Part shown: positions 43,827 through 54,181 of the stretch, piece after piece
How positions within the stretch are numbered: the stretch's first letter is position 1
Layout of the letters: the number at the start of each line of letters is the position of its first letter
Assembly: GCA_017592665.1 (NCBI GenBank)
Contig: JAGFNW010000032.1
Location: 22,515-86,514, forward strand
Reading direction: 5' to 3'
From: Streptosporangiaceae bacterium NEAU-GS5
Lineage (GTDB): Bacteria; Actinomycetota; Actinomycetes; Streptosporangiales; Streptosporangiaceae
Length of the DNA stretch: 64,000 nucleotides
Program-made: the position numbers and the translations under genes
The notes under the pieces: model-generated
The model's input: the letters and a program-made list of their open reading frames with translations, nothing else
Database searches by the model: none
Told to the model about the DNA's origin: nothing

Positions 43827-45647
43827 ATGCTTGCCAACCGGGCCAGGCGCCGCGTCGCCTGGTTGCTCGGCCTGCTCTGCCTCGTGACATTCCTGCCGGT
43901 CACCGCGGCCAGGGCGGACAATCCCATTGTTCAGACCATTTACACCGCGGACCCAGCGCCCCTGCTGTACAACGGCCGCGTCTACCTTTACACGGGACAC
44001 GATGAGGACGGCTCGACGTTCTTCACCATGAAGGAGTGGCGGGTCTGGTCGTCCGCCGACATGGTGAACTGGACGGATCACGGCTCCCCGCTCAACCTCG
44101 CCAGTTTCAGCTGGGCGAGTTCCAACGCCTGGGCCGGGCAGGCCATCTTCAGAAACGGCAAGTTCTACTGGTACGTCCCCATGACCAACCGGGCCACGGG
44201 CCGGATGGCCATCGGGGTGGCGGTGTCGACCAGCCCGACCGGTCCGTTCAGCGATGCCCTCGGGCATCCGCTGGTCGAAACCGGCGAGATCGACCCGACC
44301 GTCTTCATCGACGACAACGGGCAGGCGTACCTCTACTGGGGAAACCCTCACCTCTGGTACGTGAAGCTGAACGCCGACATGATCTCCTACTCGGGAAGCG
44401 CCGCCCAGATCCCCCTCACCACCGCAGGCTTCGGCACCCGCTCCGGCGACGCGAACCGGCCGACCCTCTTCGAAGAGGGGCCCTGGGTCTACAAGCGCAA
44501 CGGCCTCTACTACATCGTGTTCGCGGCGAAATGCTGCTCGGAATTCATCGCCTACTCGACCGGGACCAGCCCCACCGGGCCGTGGACCTATCGCGGGACG
44601 ATCATGCCGACCCAGGGCGGCAGCTTCACCAACCATCCAGGCCTCGTCGACTTCAACGGCGGGTCGTATTTCTTCTACCACAACGGCGCCTTGCCGGGCG
44701 GTGGCGGCTACACCCGTTCGGTCGCGGTGGAGAAGTTCGCCTACAACTCCGACGGCACGATCCCCACGATCAATATGACCACGTCCGGCGCACCTCAAGT
44801 GGGCACCCTGAATCCGTACGTCCGACAGGAAGCGGAAACGATCGCCGTCGAGTCCGGTGTCGAGACCGAGCCCTCGAGCGAGGGCGGGATGAACGTCGGC
44901 TTCATCGAGAACGGCGACTGGATCAAGGTCAAGGGCGTCGCCTTCGGCACGGGAGCGACCTCCTTCACCGCCCGGGCGGCCTCCGGGACCAGCGGCGGGG
45001 CCATCGAACTCCATCTGGACAGCCCTACCGGGACCCTCGTCGGGACCTGCCGGTTGTCCGGCACCGGCGGCTGGCAAACCTGGACGAGCGTCTCGTGCCC
45101 GGTAAGCGGCGCGACCGGCACCCATGACCTCTACCTCCGGTTCACCGGCGGAAGCGGCTACCTGCTCAACATGAACTGGTGGCAGTTCACCGGCACGGGC
45201 GGCAGCACCAACCTGGTGACCAACGGCGACATGGAAAGCGGCACGACCGGTTGGTCGACGTTCGGCGCCGGCACGCTGTCGTCCAGCACGAGCGCCCCCC
45301 ACGGCGGCGCCCAATCCCTGCTGATCACGGGACGCACCGCGTCGTGGAACGGCCCGAGTCAAGACATGACCTCCAAGCTGGTCAACGGCAAGAGCTACAC
45401 GACGAACGTCTGGGTGCGCAGCCAGAGCGGCACACCCAGTGCCAAGGTGACGCTGGCGGTGACCGCCAATGGCGCCACGAGCTATGTCCAGCTCACTCCG
45501 GCGGCGACGGTCAACGCGAGCGGGTGGACGCTGCTTTCCGGCACGGCCACGGTCTCGTGGACCGGGACGTTGTCCGGGGCCACGCTCTATGTCGAAACGG
45601 CGTCAGGAACGGACGGCCTGTTCATCGACGACGCCTCGCTCGTCTGA
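43827..45647 (+). CDS. Secreted GH43 arabinoxylan arabinofuranohydrolase with CBM6 and a C-terminal CBM22/4_9-like domain
   Basis: A 606-residue exported enzyme. Signal peptide ends near TAARADN. GH43 propeller at about 30-320: YTADPAPLLYNGRVYLYTG (base Asp), GEIDPTVFIDDNGQAYLYWG, and FEEGPWVYKRNGLYYIVFAA (acid Glu). A CBM6 follows (EAETIAVESGVETE to LLNMNWWQFTG, about 335-455), then a beta-sandwich (NLVTNGDMESGTTGWSTFG) of the CBM22/CBM4_9 kind. This domain order fits XynD-type enzymes that remove arabinose from arabinoxylan. GAAGGAG precedes the ATG. Unlike most neighbours it carries no CBM13. Confidence 0.88.
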   Translation: MLANRARRRVAWLLGLLCLVTFLPVTAARADNPIVQTIYTADPAPLLYNGRVYLYTGHDEDGSTFFTMKEWRVWSSADMVNWTDHGSPLNLASFSWASSNAWAGQAIFRNGKFYWYVPMTNRATGRMAIGVAVSTSPTGPFSDALGHPLVETGEIDPTVFIDDNGQAYLYWGNPHLWYVKLNADMISYSGSAAQIPLTTAGFGTRSGDANRPTLFEEGPWVYKRNGLYYIVFAAKCCSEFIAYSTGTSPTGPWTYRGTIMPTQGGSFTNHPGLVDFNGGSYFFYHNGALPGGGGYTRSVAVEKFAYNSDGTIPTINMTTSGAPQVGTLNPYVRQEAETIAVESGVETEPSSEGGMNVGFIENGDWIKVKGVAFGTGATSFTARAASGTSGGAIELHLDSPTGTLVGTCRLSGTGGWQTWTSVSCPVSGATGTHDLYLRFTGGSGYLLNMNWWQFTGTGGSTNLVTNGDMESGTTGWSTFGAGTLSSSTSAPHGGAQSLLITGRTASWNGPSQDMTSKLVNGKSYTTNVWVRSQSGTPSAKVTLAVTANGATSYVQLTPAATVNASGWTLLSGTATVSWTGTLSGATLYVETASGTDGLFIDDASLV

Positions 45648-45667
45648 ACGACCCGATAGACGGTGGT

Positions 45668-45702
45668 GTCTCCGGTGCGGCGCGGTCCTCCGCACCGGAG
45701 AC
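45668..45702. terminator. Hairpin terminator
   Basis: GTCTCCGGTGCGG (45668-45680), 9-nt loop, perfect complement 45690-45702, between convergent GH43 and GH10 genes. Confidence 0.78.
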
Positions 45703-45775
45703 GCTCGTGTGGGACCGATGGCGCGGGGTGCGGGGCCGCTGAGCGGACACCCGCACCCCAATCACATGGCCCGGA

Positions 45776-47263
<1,488 letters not shown>

Positions 47264-47411
47264 TCATGAAAGGGACAGGGGAACACCCGCGAGATCCACG
47301 CCGTGCCCCAGCACAAGGCGCGCACCAACGGGCGTCGCACACGCCGGTTCCTGGCCGCACATCATTCGATGTGCCGCACACCACCCATCGACCGGAACCG
47401 CCTCGGGAGTC

Positions 47412-47440
47412 AGTCTGGAAACCTCCCCGAAATATGTCAA
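47412..47440 (-). promoter_or_regulatory. Promoter of GH10 xylanase copy 2
   Basis: Minus strand TTGACA (47440-47435), 17-nt spacer, CAGACT (47417-47412) followed by GACTCC; the spacer end GGTTTC is shared with copy 1. Confidence 0.65.
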
Positions 47441-47448
47441 GACCCGAC

Positions 47449-47459
47449 TGAAAGTTTCG
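47449..47459. promoter_or_regulatory. GAAA-N-TTTC box upstream of GH10 copy 2
   Basis: TGAAAGTTTCG, 8 nt upstream of the -35, matching the placement at GH10 copy 1. Confidence 0.62.
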
Positions 47460-47516
47460 ATGCCGATACGCCGTCGTAAGGGCTCTTATGCCGCGTTAAG
47501 GTTCGCTATCGCGCTC

Positions 47517-47526
47517 CGAAACTTTC
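47517..47526. promoter_or_regulatory. GAAA-N-TTTC box
   Basis: CGAAACTTTC, 125 bp upstream of the CE1 -35. Confidence 0.5.
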
Positions 47527-47556
47527 TGTTAGGTGAACTTCGGCAGTGCGCGCCTG

Positions 47557-47567
47557 TGAAAATTTCA
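47557..47567. promoter_or_regulatory. GAAA-N-TTTC box
   Basis: TGAAAATTTCA, perfect arms, 83 bp upstream of the CE1 -35. Confidence 0.55.
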
Positions 47568-47650
47568 GCCGGGATCATCTCGGCCGGGCTCCATAAGCAG
47601 AGGTAGCTCATACGGCCGTCGCCGCCCGGAGGCGGGCACGGAGCCCGGCC

Positions 47651-47679
47651 TTGACAGCCGTCCCTCAACTCGGTTTGCT
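47651..47679 (+). promoter_or_regulatory. Promoter of CE1 esterase, class TTGACR-N17-TTNGMTCC
   Basis: TTGACA (47651-47656), 17-nt spacer, TTTGCT (47674-47679) followed by CCG. Confidence 0.55.
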
Positions 47680-47776
47680 CCGGCCCACCACCCATGGGAC
47701 TTACGACGAAAGGAGAAACTCCGAAACGAGCAAAGTTGTCAGCGCTCCCCGCGGACCCCCGAAGAAAGGGCGAACG

Positions 47777-48649
47777 ATGGAAGGGCACAGCGAAGCGTCG
47801 GCGGCGACGTTGCAGCAGGTCACCAGCTTTGGGGCCAACCCTGGCAACATTCAGATGTATCTCTACGCTCCCGGCGACGTCGCGCCGCGTCCGGGGGTCC
47901 TGGTGGCGATGCACGGCTGCAACGGCACGGCACAGGACTTCTACCAGGGCACCGAGTTCGCCTCGCTGGCCGACCGATACGGCTTCATCGTGATCTACCC
48001 ACAAGCGAACAAGAGCGCCAACGGGCTGTCCAACTGCTTCGACGTGTGGTCGGACGCGGCCCTGCGGCATGGTGGCGGCAGCGACCCCGGCTCGATCGTC
48101 TCCATGGTGAATCACGTCCTGCGGCGCTACAACGGCGACCCGCAGCGGGTGTTCGCCACCGGGTTCTCCTCGGGCGCCATGGAGACCAACAATCTGCTCG
48201 CCGTGAACCCGGACGTGTTCCGGGCCGGTGCTCCGTTCTCCGGAGTGCCGTACGGCTGCCTCGGGCCCGCGGGGCGTGGTGACAAGACCCCGCAGCAGTG
48301 GGGTGACCTGGTCCGCAACGCCTGCCCCGGCTACAGCGGGCCGAGGCCACGGGTGCAGGCATGGCACGGCACGACCGACGACGTGCTGCACTTCTCGATG
48401 CTGCAGAAAGAAGTCGACCAGTGGACGAACGTGTGGGGGATAGGCCAGACGCCCGCCGCCACCTCTGCTCCGCAGCCCGGGTGGACCCGCCGCGTATTCG
48501 GCGCCGGGCAGGTCGAGGCCTTCACCATCAACGGGGCCGGGCATGACCTGCCACACCCAGGGATGGCCGGCCACGCGGTTCGCTTCTTCGGCCTGGACGC
48601 CGTCGACGGCGCCCGGCTCCAGCTGTCGGACTCCCATCGGGCTGGTTGA
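47777..48649 (+). CDS. CE1/PHB-depolymerase-type acetylxylan or feruloyl esterase lacking a signal peptide
   Basis: A 290-residue esterase. LQQVTSFGANPGNIQMYLY is the usual start of the mature secreted enzymes. HGCNGTAQDF gives the oxyanion region, TGFSSGAMETN the Ser elbow, HGTTDDVL the Asp and NGAGHDLPH the His, so the triad is complete. The N terminus (MEGHSEASAATLQQV) keeps a cleavage-site-like ASAA but no hydrophobic core. AAAGGG 6 nt before the ATG supports this start; no upstream frame gives a signal peptide. It is either a truncated secreted enzyme or a cytoplasmic variant. No CBM is attached. Confidence 0.75.
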   Translation: MEGHSEASAATLQQVTSFGANPGNIQMYLYAPGDVAPRPGVLVAMHGCNGTAQDFYQGTEFASLADRYGFIVIYPQANKSANGLSNCFDVWSDAALRHGGGSDPGSIVSMVNHVLRRYNGDPQRVFATGFSSGAMETNNLLAVNPDVFRAGAPFSGVPYGCLGPAGRGDKTPQQWGDLVRNACPGYSGPRPRVQAWHGTTDDVLHFSMLQKEVDQWTNVWGIGQTPAATSAPQPGWTRRVFGAGQVEAFTINGAGHDLPHPGMAGHAVRFFGLDAVDGARLQLSDSHRAG

Positions 48650-48662
48650 TCCGGCCACGACG

Positions 48663-48697
48663 GTCTGGCGTGGCGGCCGACGGCCGCCACGCCAGAC
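48663..48697. terminator. Hairpin terminator
   Basis: Perfect 16-bp stem (48663-48678 with 48682-48697), loop GAC, between the convergent CE1 and GH11 genes. Confidence 0.82.
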
Positions 48698-48717
48698 GCG
48701 TTACATCTCAGACCGGG

Positions 48718-49725
48718 TCAGCTTGGACTGCAGGAGACGCTGGGCCAGGTCCAGTTGCCGTTGTGCTGGATGGTGACCCCCCAGTTGTTGCCGCTGCCGT
48801 TGGGCCTGGCCACCAGTTGCTGGGCGTTGGGGTAGCTCGCGCTGATGTTCCAGGTGGCGATGATCCTCGCGGGGGACGGGACGTTCATCGTGACGGTCCA
48901 GGTGCTGGAGCCGGAGACGGCGACGTTGAGGTTGTAGCGGTCGCTCCACTGCTGGCCGGCGGACAAGGTCGCGGTGCAGCTGCCGCCGCCTCCACCACCG
49001 CCGCCTCCACCGCTGCCGCCCCCACCGCCACCGCCGCCGCCACTACCGATGGTGATGTTGGAGTTGCCGCTGCTCTGGTAGCCCTCGGTGGCGAGGATCA
49101 TGTAGTTGAAGTTGCCGAGGCTCATGCCCTTGCCGGCCCAGGCGTCGAAGTGGTTGCCGGTGGTGATGGTGCCGCCGGTCTTCTTGGACTGCCGGACGCT
49201 CCAGTACTGGTTGAAGGTCGCGTTGCCCTGAATCGACGGGGCGTTGTAGCGGGTCGTCTGATAGATGTCGTAGGTGCCACCGTCGGAGGAGACGGTGCCC
49301 TTGTAGGTGCCGGTGGGCCGGTAGGTGCCCCAGTTGTCGACGATGTAGTACTCGACGAGCGGGTTGGTGGTCCATCCGTACAGGGCCAGGTAGGCGTTGC
49401 CGGAGGGGTTGAAGCTGCCGGAGTAGTTCACGGCCATGCGCCCGCCGGGGTTCCAGCCTTTACCGGTCACGAAGTTGCCGACGTTGCTCCACTGGACGCT
49501 GTAGTTGCCTCCGGAGCCGAGGGTCATGTTGGCCGAGCCGCCGCCGTCGGTCCAGAACGAGTAGTAGTAGCCGTTGTTGGTGCCGGTCTGGTTGCTGTTG
49601 ATGGCGTACGCGGCGCTGGGCAGCAGTGTTGACGCCACGACCAGCGCGACGGCGAAAAGACTGCTGAGCAGTAGCCGGACTCGCCCGCGTAGGCGGGTCC
49701 TGCGGTGATTGGGGGCATGGTGCAT
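48718..49725 (-). CDS. Secreted GH11 endo-beta-1,4-xylanase with C-terminal CBM2-like domain
   Basis: A 335-residue exported xylanase. The signal peptide follows an Arg-rich start ([19 protein letters not shown]) and ends near AAYAINS. GH11 jelly-roll: [30 protein letters not shown] (nucleophile Glu) and [12 protein letters not shown] (acid/base Glu). A linker of almost pure glycine (two runs of 9-10 Gly) leads to an about 85-residue domain from [11 protein letters not shown] to [12 protein letters not shown]2/CBM-like with a terminal disulfide. The ATG at 49725 is chosen because AAGGAGG is 10 nt upstream; the ATG at 49734 is only 1 nt from it. Confidence 0.9.
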   Translation of the reverse strand: MHHAPNHRRTRLRGRVRLLLSSLFAVALVVASTLLPSAAYAINSNQTGTNNGYYYSFWTDGGGSANMTLGSGGNYSVQWSNVGNFVTGKGWNPGGRMAVNYSGSFNPSGNAYLALYGWTTNPLVEYYIVDNWGTYRPTGTYKGTVSSDGGTYDIYQTTRYNAPSIQGNATFNQYWSVRQSKKTGGTITTGNHFDAWAGKGMSLGNFNYMILATEGYQSSGNSNITIGSGGGGGGGGGSGGGGGGGGGGSCTATLSAGQQWSDRYNLNVAVSGSSTWTVTMNVPSPARIIATWNISASYPNAQQLVARPNGSGNNWGVTIQHNGNWTWPSVSCSPS

Positions 49726-49967
49726 GTACGTCATTCCTCCTTGTGGGGGATGGCCGGTAGGCAGGGGGCATGAGACCCGGGACTGCCGGTGGCGTGATGA
49801 CGGTCGCCGTGCGGGGTGGGCGGACACGGCGGCGAGAGCCGGACGTCGTACGGCGGACGACCGGAAACCGGATCGCGACGAGGCCGATCGTCATGCGGCG
49901 GACGACCGGAGGACAGGTCGTGGCGGATGATCCGGGTCGACAGAGCTGGGGGCCTGTCGCTGGCCAG

Positions 49968-49997
49968 AGTATGAGGACGCCTCTCCAACGCTGTCAA
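49968..49997 (-). promoter_or_regulatory. Promoter of GH11 xylanase
   Basis: Minus strand TTGACA (49997-49992), 18-nt spacer, CATACT (49973-49968); the -10 resembles the CASACT hexamers of the GH10 genes. Confidence 0.6.
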
Positions 49998-50171
49998 CGA
50001 CTCTGGGGAGGGTGCTTGGAAACATGTCGGCGTCCCTGAACTGCTCGACACGGCTTGCCGGGCCAGAGTTTGCTCTGGTCATGCGGTCGACCAGGCTGAG
50101 ATCCGCAGGGCGTGAAGGGCTGGGATTCGGCAGAACGAAGATCGTTTGACAGAAAATTAGGGCCCTGTGAT

Positions 50172-50182
50172 TGAAAGTTTCG
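50172..50182. promoter_or_regulatory. GAAA-N-TTTC box upstream of GH11
   Basis: TGAAAGTTTCG, identical to the box at 47449-47459; 175 bp upstream of the GH11 -35. Confidence 0.55.
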
Positions 50183-50496
50183 AGAGGTTTTCTTGATCAA
50201 TTGGCCTCGACCTGCGTGGCTCACTCGCCATCGACCAGGCCGTTGGCCGCCGGCTGCCCCCTCATCGCTGCGGGCTATCGGGTGATTGGCCAGAAATTTT
50301 CCGTTGACAGCACGTCATCCGGTAGGAGCCGGCAAGGCGGGCAAGTTCCTACGAGGCCTTGCGCAGCCGTAAAGTTTCGGCAAAACTCCGAAACAATCGG
50401 TAAATTCGTTCGGCTCTCGGCGCCGTTGACCGGCTTCGCTGCTGAGCCGTACGGAGATGAGTGGGTCTTTTGGCGGAAGGACCCACGTTCGTGAGG

Positions 50497-51078
50497 TCAG
50501 GTGGTGAGGCTTCGGACGAGATGGTTGATCAATTGTGCTGCCCGATCCGGATCATCGGCGAGCTCGCCGAGGGAGTCGTAGGTCGGAAAGGACGTCAGGG
50601 CGAGCGTGGCCGCGAGGGTGTCGGCGGCTGTGAACGTGGTCTCGTCTCCGAGGCGTCGCAGAAGATGTCGTAGCTGGTCCTCGCGCCATTGCTCCCGCTG
50701 GCCGAGCAGGGCCGCCACCTCGTGGTCGACGCCGGCGAGCCCGAACAACGGGCGGAGGATGTCGCGCTCGGCGTGCCAGAAGCGGCAGGTCCGCAAGATG
50801 ATCGCGGCGCATGCCTCGGTGGCGTCCAGGTGTCGCGTGTCGTTGAGTAGCTGGTCCATCCGCGCGCGTTCGGTCAGGTCCGTCAGGACCGCCTCAAGAA
50901 GGCCGCGTTTGGATCGGGCCTGGTTGTAGACCGTCACGCGGGTGACTCCGGCGCGTTTGGCGACGGCGTCGACGGTGAACCGCTGCCATCGCCGCTCCGC
51001 GAGCAGGTCGCGAGCCGCTGTGATGATCGCGCGTCGGGTGGCATCGGTCGTCGCCGCGCGCTTGCCGTCTGTCCTCAT
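50497..51078 (-). CDS. TetR-family transcriptional regulator
   Basis: A 193-residue TetR-type repressor. The N-terminal HTH spans about 15-60 (AIITAARDLLAERRWQRFTVDAVAKRAGVTRVTVYN); the C-terminal helical ligand domain is not assignable. It is divergent from a small P-loop protein gene. A perfect inverted repeat (51101-51123) in the 71-bp gap is the probable operator for both genes. No link to the hemicellulase island is visible. Confidence 0.87.
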   Translation of the reverse strand: MRTDGKRAATTDATRRAIITAARDLLAERRWQRFTVDAVAKRAGVTRVTVYNQARSKRGLLEAVLTDLTERARMDQLLNDTRHLDATEACAAIILRTCRFWHAERDILRPLFGLAGVDHEVAALLGQREQWREDQLRHLLRRLGDETTFTAADTLAATLALTSFPTYDSLGELADDPDRAAQLINHLVRSLTT

Positions 51079-51100
51079 GCCCTTCCCGTCGTTGGTCTGC

Positions 51101-51123
51101 CTGTATAGTATTTCACTATACAG
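51101..51123. promoter_or_regulatory. TetR operator, perfect inverted repeat
   Basis: CTGTATAGT (51101-51109), 5-nt centre ATTTC, ACTATACAG (51115-51123). The TATAGT/ACTATA core probably overlaps the -10 elements of both divergent promoters. Confidence 0.75.
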
Positions 51124-51149
51124 ATAGTAAAGCGAGATGGAGGTGGCTG

Positions 51150-51698
51150 ATGAGCAGTGGCATCCTGATCGAGTTTGGCGGTCTTCCTGGCACGGGGAAG
51201 TCCACCCTTGCCGCGCGGCTTGCCGAGGAGACGGGCGCGGTGTGGCTTCGCATCGACGAGATCGAAGGCGCCATGCGCCGCAACGGCCTGACCGCCGATC
51301 AGACCGGTGTGGCCGCCTACAGCGTGGCGCATGACGTGGCCGCCAACCACTTGAGGCGCGGTCTCACGGTCATCGCCGACGCCGTGAACCCGGTGCGCGA
51401 AGCCCGCGAGGGCTGGCGCGGCCTCGTCGCCTCCTCCGACTGCGGCCACCTGGTGATCGAAACGGTGTGTCCCGACGGCGCGGAGCATCGTCGCAGGGTG
51501 GAGACAAGAGTCAGCGATCTGCCCGGATGGGTCTATCCGACGTGGGCCGAGGTGCAGCAGACCGCGCTGATTTACGAACCCCGCACCGATCACCGGCTGA
51601 CCCTCGACACCACCCGCCCGGCAGAGGTCTCCTATCGAGAACTCAAAGCATTCGTGCGGCCGACGACGGGCCCCGCCGAGCGAGACGGCAACGGCTAG
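51150..51698 (+). CDS. Small P-loop kinase-like protein (AAA_33 / zeta-type fold)
   Basis: A 182-residue cytosolic protein with Walker A GLPGTGKST at residues 11-19 and a lid-like DAVNPVREAREGWR region. The length and layout (LRIDEIEGAMRRNG after the P-loop) resemble small-molecule kinases and zeta/chloramphenicol-phosphotransferase-like proteins. GGAGG precedes the ATG. Divergent from a TetR regulator that probably controls it; induction by a small molecule would fit an antibiotic- or nucleoside-modifying kinase. The substrate is unknown and no antitoxin gene is visible. Confidence 0.75.
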   Translation: MSSGILIEFGGLPGTGKSTLAARLAEETGAVWLRIDEIEGAMRRNGLTADQTGVAAYSVAHDVAANHLRRGLTVIADAVNPVREAREGWRGLVASSDCGHLVIETVCPDGAEHRRRVETRVSDLPGWVYPTWAEVQQTALIYEPRTDHRLTLDTTRPAEVSYRELKAFVRPTTGPAERDGNG

Positions 51699-51804
51699 AG
51701 GTGTCATCGGCGAGCACGATCTGGGCGCCCTGGGTGGTGGAACCGCCGCTGACGCCGAGCACCCGGCCGCCGTGACCTCCTCACCCGGACCCGAGCGAGA
51801 AATT

Positions 51805-53367
51805 TCAGCCCGACGAGCCCGCCGGCCCGGACGTCGCCGGCGGCCGCCGCGGAACCGCCCTGCGGCGTACGGCTATCGCCGCCCCGAGGGCGAGGGCGGC
51901 ATATCCGCAGGTCACGGCCAAACCTGCGGACGGCGGGAGCGGGTAGTAGCCCACGAGCGGCGACCGGCCCACGTCCACATGCGCGAACGTCGGGATGCTC
52001 TGCGTGATCGCGAACCCGGCGGCAGGGGTGATCATCAGCAGCCATGGCGCCAGACCTGAGATGGCCAGCAGGTAGGGCACGACGACCAGCGCGACGACCA
52101 GCACGATGGCCACGATGGCTTGCTTGACCAGCGCGGCGAGGCCCAGAGCCAGTACGGCGGCGGCCGCGGTCAGTGCCCCGTAGCCGACCATCACCCGCAG
52201 CTCGGTGGTCAGGGTGATCGGCTGAATCGGATTCTGATTGGCACGCAATACCGCCAGGCCGACAGGGATCACGACCCCCGAGGCGAGCAGCCCCGCCACG
52301 AACGCGACGGCGCCGACCACCACGGCCTTGGCCGCCAGCGACCGCGCTGGACTCGGCTCGGCCGGCAGGCCGGTCCCGGTCAGCCCGCGCCGGTGTTCCG
52401 CCAAGAAGAACGTGACCGTCACCACGAATACCACGATCATCCCCACGGCCCCGCCGATCAGCAGGAGGTCGGCGCGCAGGCCGCCCTCCGCCGTGGCCGG
52501 CCCGATGTCACCGCCCCCGGTCACGATGAGCTTGTCACCGGACGCGACGACCCCGCCCGGATGATGCGGGGTCGTGCCATCGGACTCCATGGTCACGCCG
52601 ACGTCGTCGCGACGCCACGAACCGTACGCGCCCTGCAGCCTGATCTGCTCGAAGGTGGCGGTGGCCTGGGCGAAGGCTTCCGCCATATCCCACAAGGCGC
52701 CTGGTGAGGTGACGAACAACCCGATCTCGACCGTCTCCGGCAGCCCGGGGAGCGTGACCGCGCCGACCGTGGTCCACGTGGCGCCGTCGTCCGACTCGTA
52801 GCCGGTGATCGTGTCGCCCGACCTGATCAGCCGCAGCCACTGCGGGCCGTTGTGAGAACCGCCGGGCACGTCGTGGATGAAGTTGTACTGCATCCGCACG
52901 CCGTGATCTCCGGTCAGCATGACGGCGGCGTACGGTGTGCCCTGCGTGAGGCTCCGCCTGATCAGGAGCCCGGCCTTCGCCCACGGCACCACCCCCTCCT
53001 TGACGTTGCGCACTCCAGGGACGACGTCCGGTAGCCGCATCTGCCCCGTCATGTCCGACACGCGGGCGGTGATACCGCCGCTTCCCTTGAGCGGCTGGTG
53101 CACGAAGTAGTACTTGTCCCGCACCGCCGTGCCATCGGGTCCCACCAATGGCGGGGGGCAGGGGCCCTCCCCCTTCCCTGTCACGCAGGAGCTGCGGGCG
53201 CCTCCGGCGATCAGCAACCCGAGCGACACGGTGACCAGCACGTAGGCCGCCATGGCGAGCCACCGGCCGCGCGCGGTACGGAACCTGGTCCATTCCGCGT
53301 GCAGCAACTGAGGGAAACGGTCCTGTCCGGCCGGTCGGCCGGATCGGTGCGGCGTGAATGAACTCAT
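51805..53367 (-). CDS. ABC-2-type permease with a concanavalin-like extracellular insertion
   Basis: A 520-residue membrane protein. One membrane segment near residues 37-56 (AMAAYVLVTVSLGLLIAGG) is followed by an extracellular part of about 240 residues containing a DUF1349/concanavalin-like stretch (QWLRLIRSGDTITGYESDDGATW). Six or so helices fill the C-terminal half (from about 300). This layout is seen in actinobacterial ABC permease subunits. No ATP-binding partner gene is adjacent. It is divergent from a two-component system that may regulate it, as in cell-envelope stress modules. The ATG at 53367 is used; the N-terminal extension upstream lacks domain character. Confidence 0.65.
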   Translation of the reverse strand: MSSFTPHRSGRPAGQDRFPQLLHAEWTRFRTARGRWLAMAAYVLVTVSLGLLIAGGARSSCVTGKGEGPCPPPLVGPDGTAVRDKYYFVHQPLKGSGGITARVSDMTGQMRLPDVVPGVRNVKEGVVPWAKAGLLIRRSLTQGTPYAAVMLTGDHGVRMQYNFIHDVPGGSHNGPQWLRLIRSGDTITGYESDDGATWTTVGAVTLPGLPETVEIGLFVTSPGALWDMAEAFAQATATFEQIRLQGAYGSWRRDDVGVTMESDGTTPHHPGGVVASGDKLIVTGGGDIGPATAEGGLRADLLLIGGAVGMIVVFVVTVTFFLAEHRRGLTGTGLPAEPSPARSLAAKAVVVGAVAFVAGLLASGVVIPVGLAVLRANQNPIQPITLTTELRVMVGYGALTAAAAVLALGLAALVKQAIVAIVLVVALVVVPYLLAISGLAPWLLMITPAAGFAITQSIPTFAHVDVGRSPLVGYYPLPPSAGLAVTCGYAALALGAAIAVRRRAVPRRPPATSGPAGSSG

Positions 53368-53518
53368 GGCGACGGTTGTACGCCGCACCCGGTTCCAGCA
53401 GCGTCGCAGCGACTGCGACCCGGCTGGAACCAGGGCTCTGGCAATGTAAGAACATGGCACCTCGACCCGGCGGCCGGTTCGACCGCACCGCCCGCACGAC
53501 GACCGGCGGTGACCGCCG

Positions 53519-54181
53519 GTGAGGGTCCTCGTCGTCGAGGACTTCGAGGTCCTCGCCCGCTCCATCGGAACCGGGCTGCGCCGCGAGGGCATGGCCGTCG
53601 ATGTCGTCATGGATGGCACCGCCGCCCTCGACAGCCTTGCCGCCACCCGCTACGACGTGGTGATCCTCGACCGCGACCTGCCCGGCATCCACGGGGACGA
53701 GATCTGCCGGCGGCTCGCCCACGGCCGCTGTGAGACTCGCGTGCTGATGCTCACGGCCTCCAGCACGATCGAGGACCGCGTCGACGGGCTCAACCTCGGC
53801 GCCGACGACTACCTGCCCAAACCGTTCGCGTTCGCCGAACTGGTCGCGCGCGTCCGCGCCCTGGCCCGCCGCGCCACCCCGCCGCTACCGCCCACCCTGA
53901 CGTGCGGGGACATCACCCTCGACCCGGCCCGCCGGGTGGCGTTCCGGGCCGGTCGGCGCCTGGAGCTCAGCCCCCGCGAGTTGGCCCTGCTCCAATGCCT
54001 GCTCGCCGTGCCTGGCCTGGTCATCCCCGCCGAGGAACTGCTGGAGCGCGTCTGGGACGCGGCCGCCGACCCCTTCAGCAGCGCCGTCAAGCACACCATG
54101 CACCGGTTACGCGCCAAGCTCGGCGACCCGCCCGTGATCGAGACCGTCCGCGAAGGCGGCTACCGCATCGGACCGGCATGA
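53519..54181 (+). CDS. OmpR-family response regulator
   Basis: A 220-residue regulator. The receiver domain spans 1-115 with the phospho-acceptor Asp in VVILDRDLPGIHGDE, the Thr/Ser switch in MLTASS and Lys in LPKPF. The winged-helix DNA-binding domain spans about 125-220 (LSPRELALLQCLL, VIETVREGGYRIG). GTG start. It overlaps the histidine kinase by 4 bp (ATGA, 54178-54181). Confidence 0.93.
   Translation: MRVLVVEDFEVLARSIGTGLRREGMAVDVVMDGTAALDSLAATRYDVVILDRDLPGIHGDEICRRLAHGRCETRVLMLTASSTIEDRVDGLNLGADDYLPKPFAFAELVARVRALARRATPPLPPTLTCGDITLDPARRVAFRAGRRLELSPRELALLQCLLAVPGLVIPAEELLERVWDAAADPFSSAVKHTMHRLRAKLGDPPVIETVREGGYRIGPA

Larger units (their letters stand above)
49726..50496. promoter_or_regulatory. 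Upstream region of GH11 gene
   Basis: No convincing gene in 771 bp. A minus-strand promoter TTGACA-N18-CATACT lies at 49968-49997. A TGAAAGTTTCG box (50172-50182) and a degenerate one (50369-50379) lie further upstream. Short open frames here have no ribosome site or recognisable domain. Confidence 0.5.

Noticed and set aside
49851..49910. 15-bp direct repeat CGGCGGACGACCGGA (49851 and 49896)
   Set aside because: Only two copies, in GC-rich spacer DNA, with no palindromic core or link to a promoter.
50171..50494. 107-codon frame upstream of the TetR gene
   Set aside because: It begins inside a GAAAGTTTC box, has no ribosome site and no recognisable domain.
51150..51698. Zeta-type toxin of a toxin-antitoxin pair
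   Set aside because: The P-loop fits, but the adjacent gene is a TetR regulator, not an epsilon-like antitoxin, and the operator arrangement suggests ligand-induced expression.
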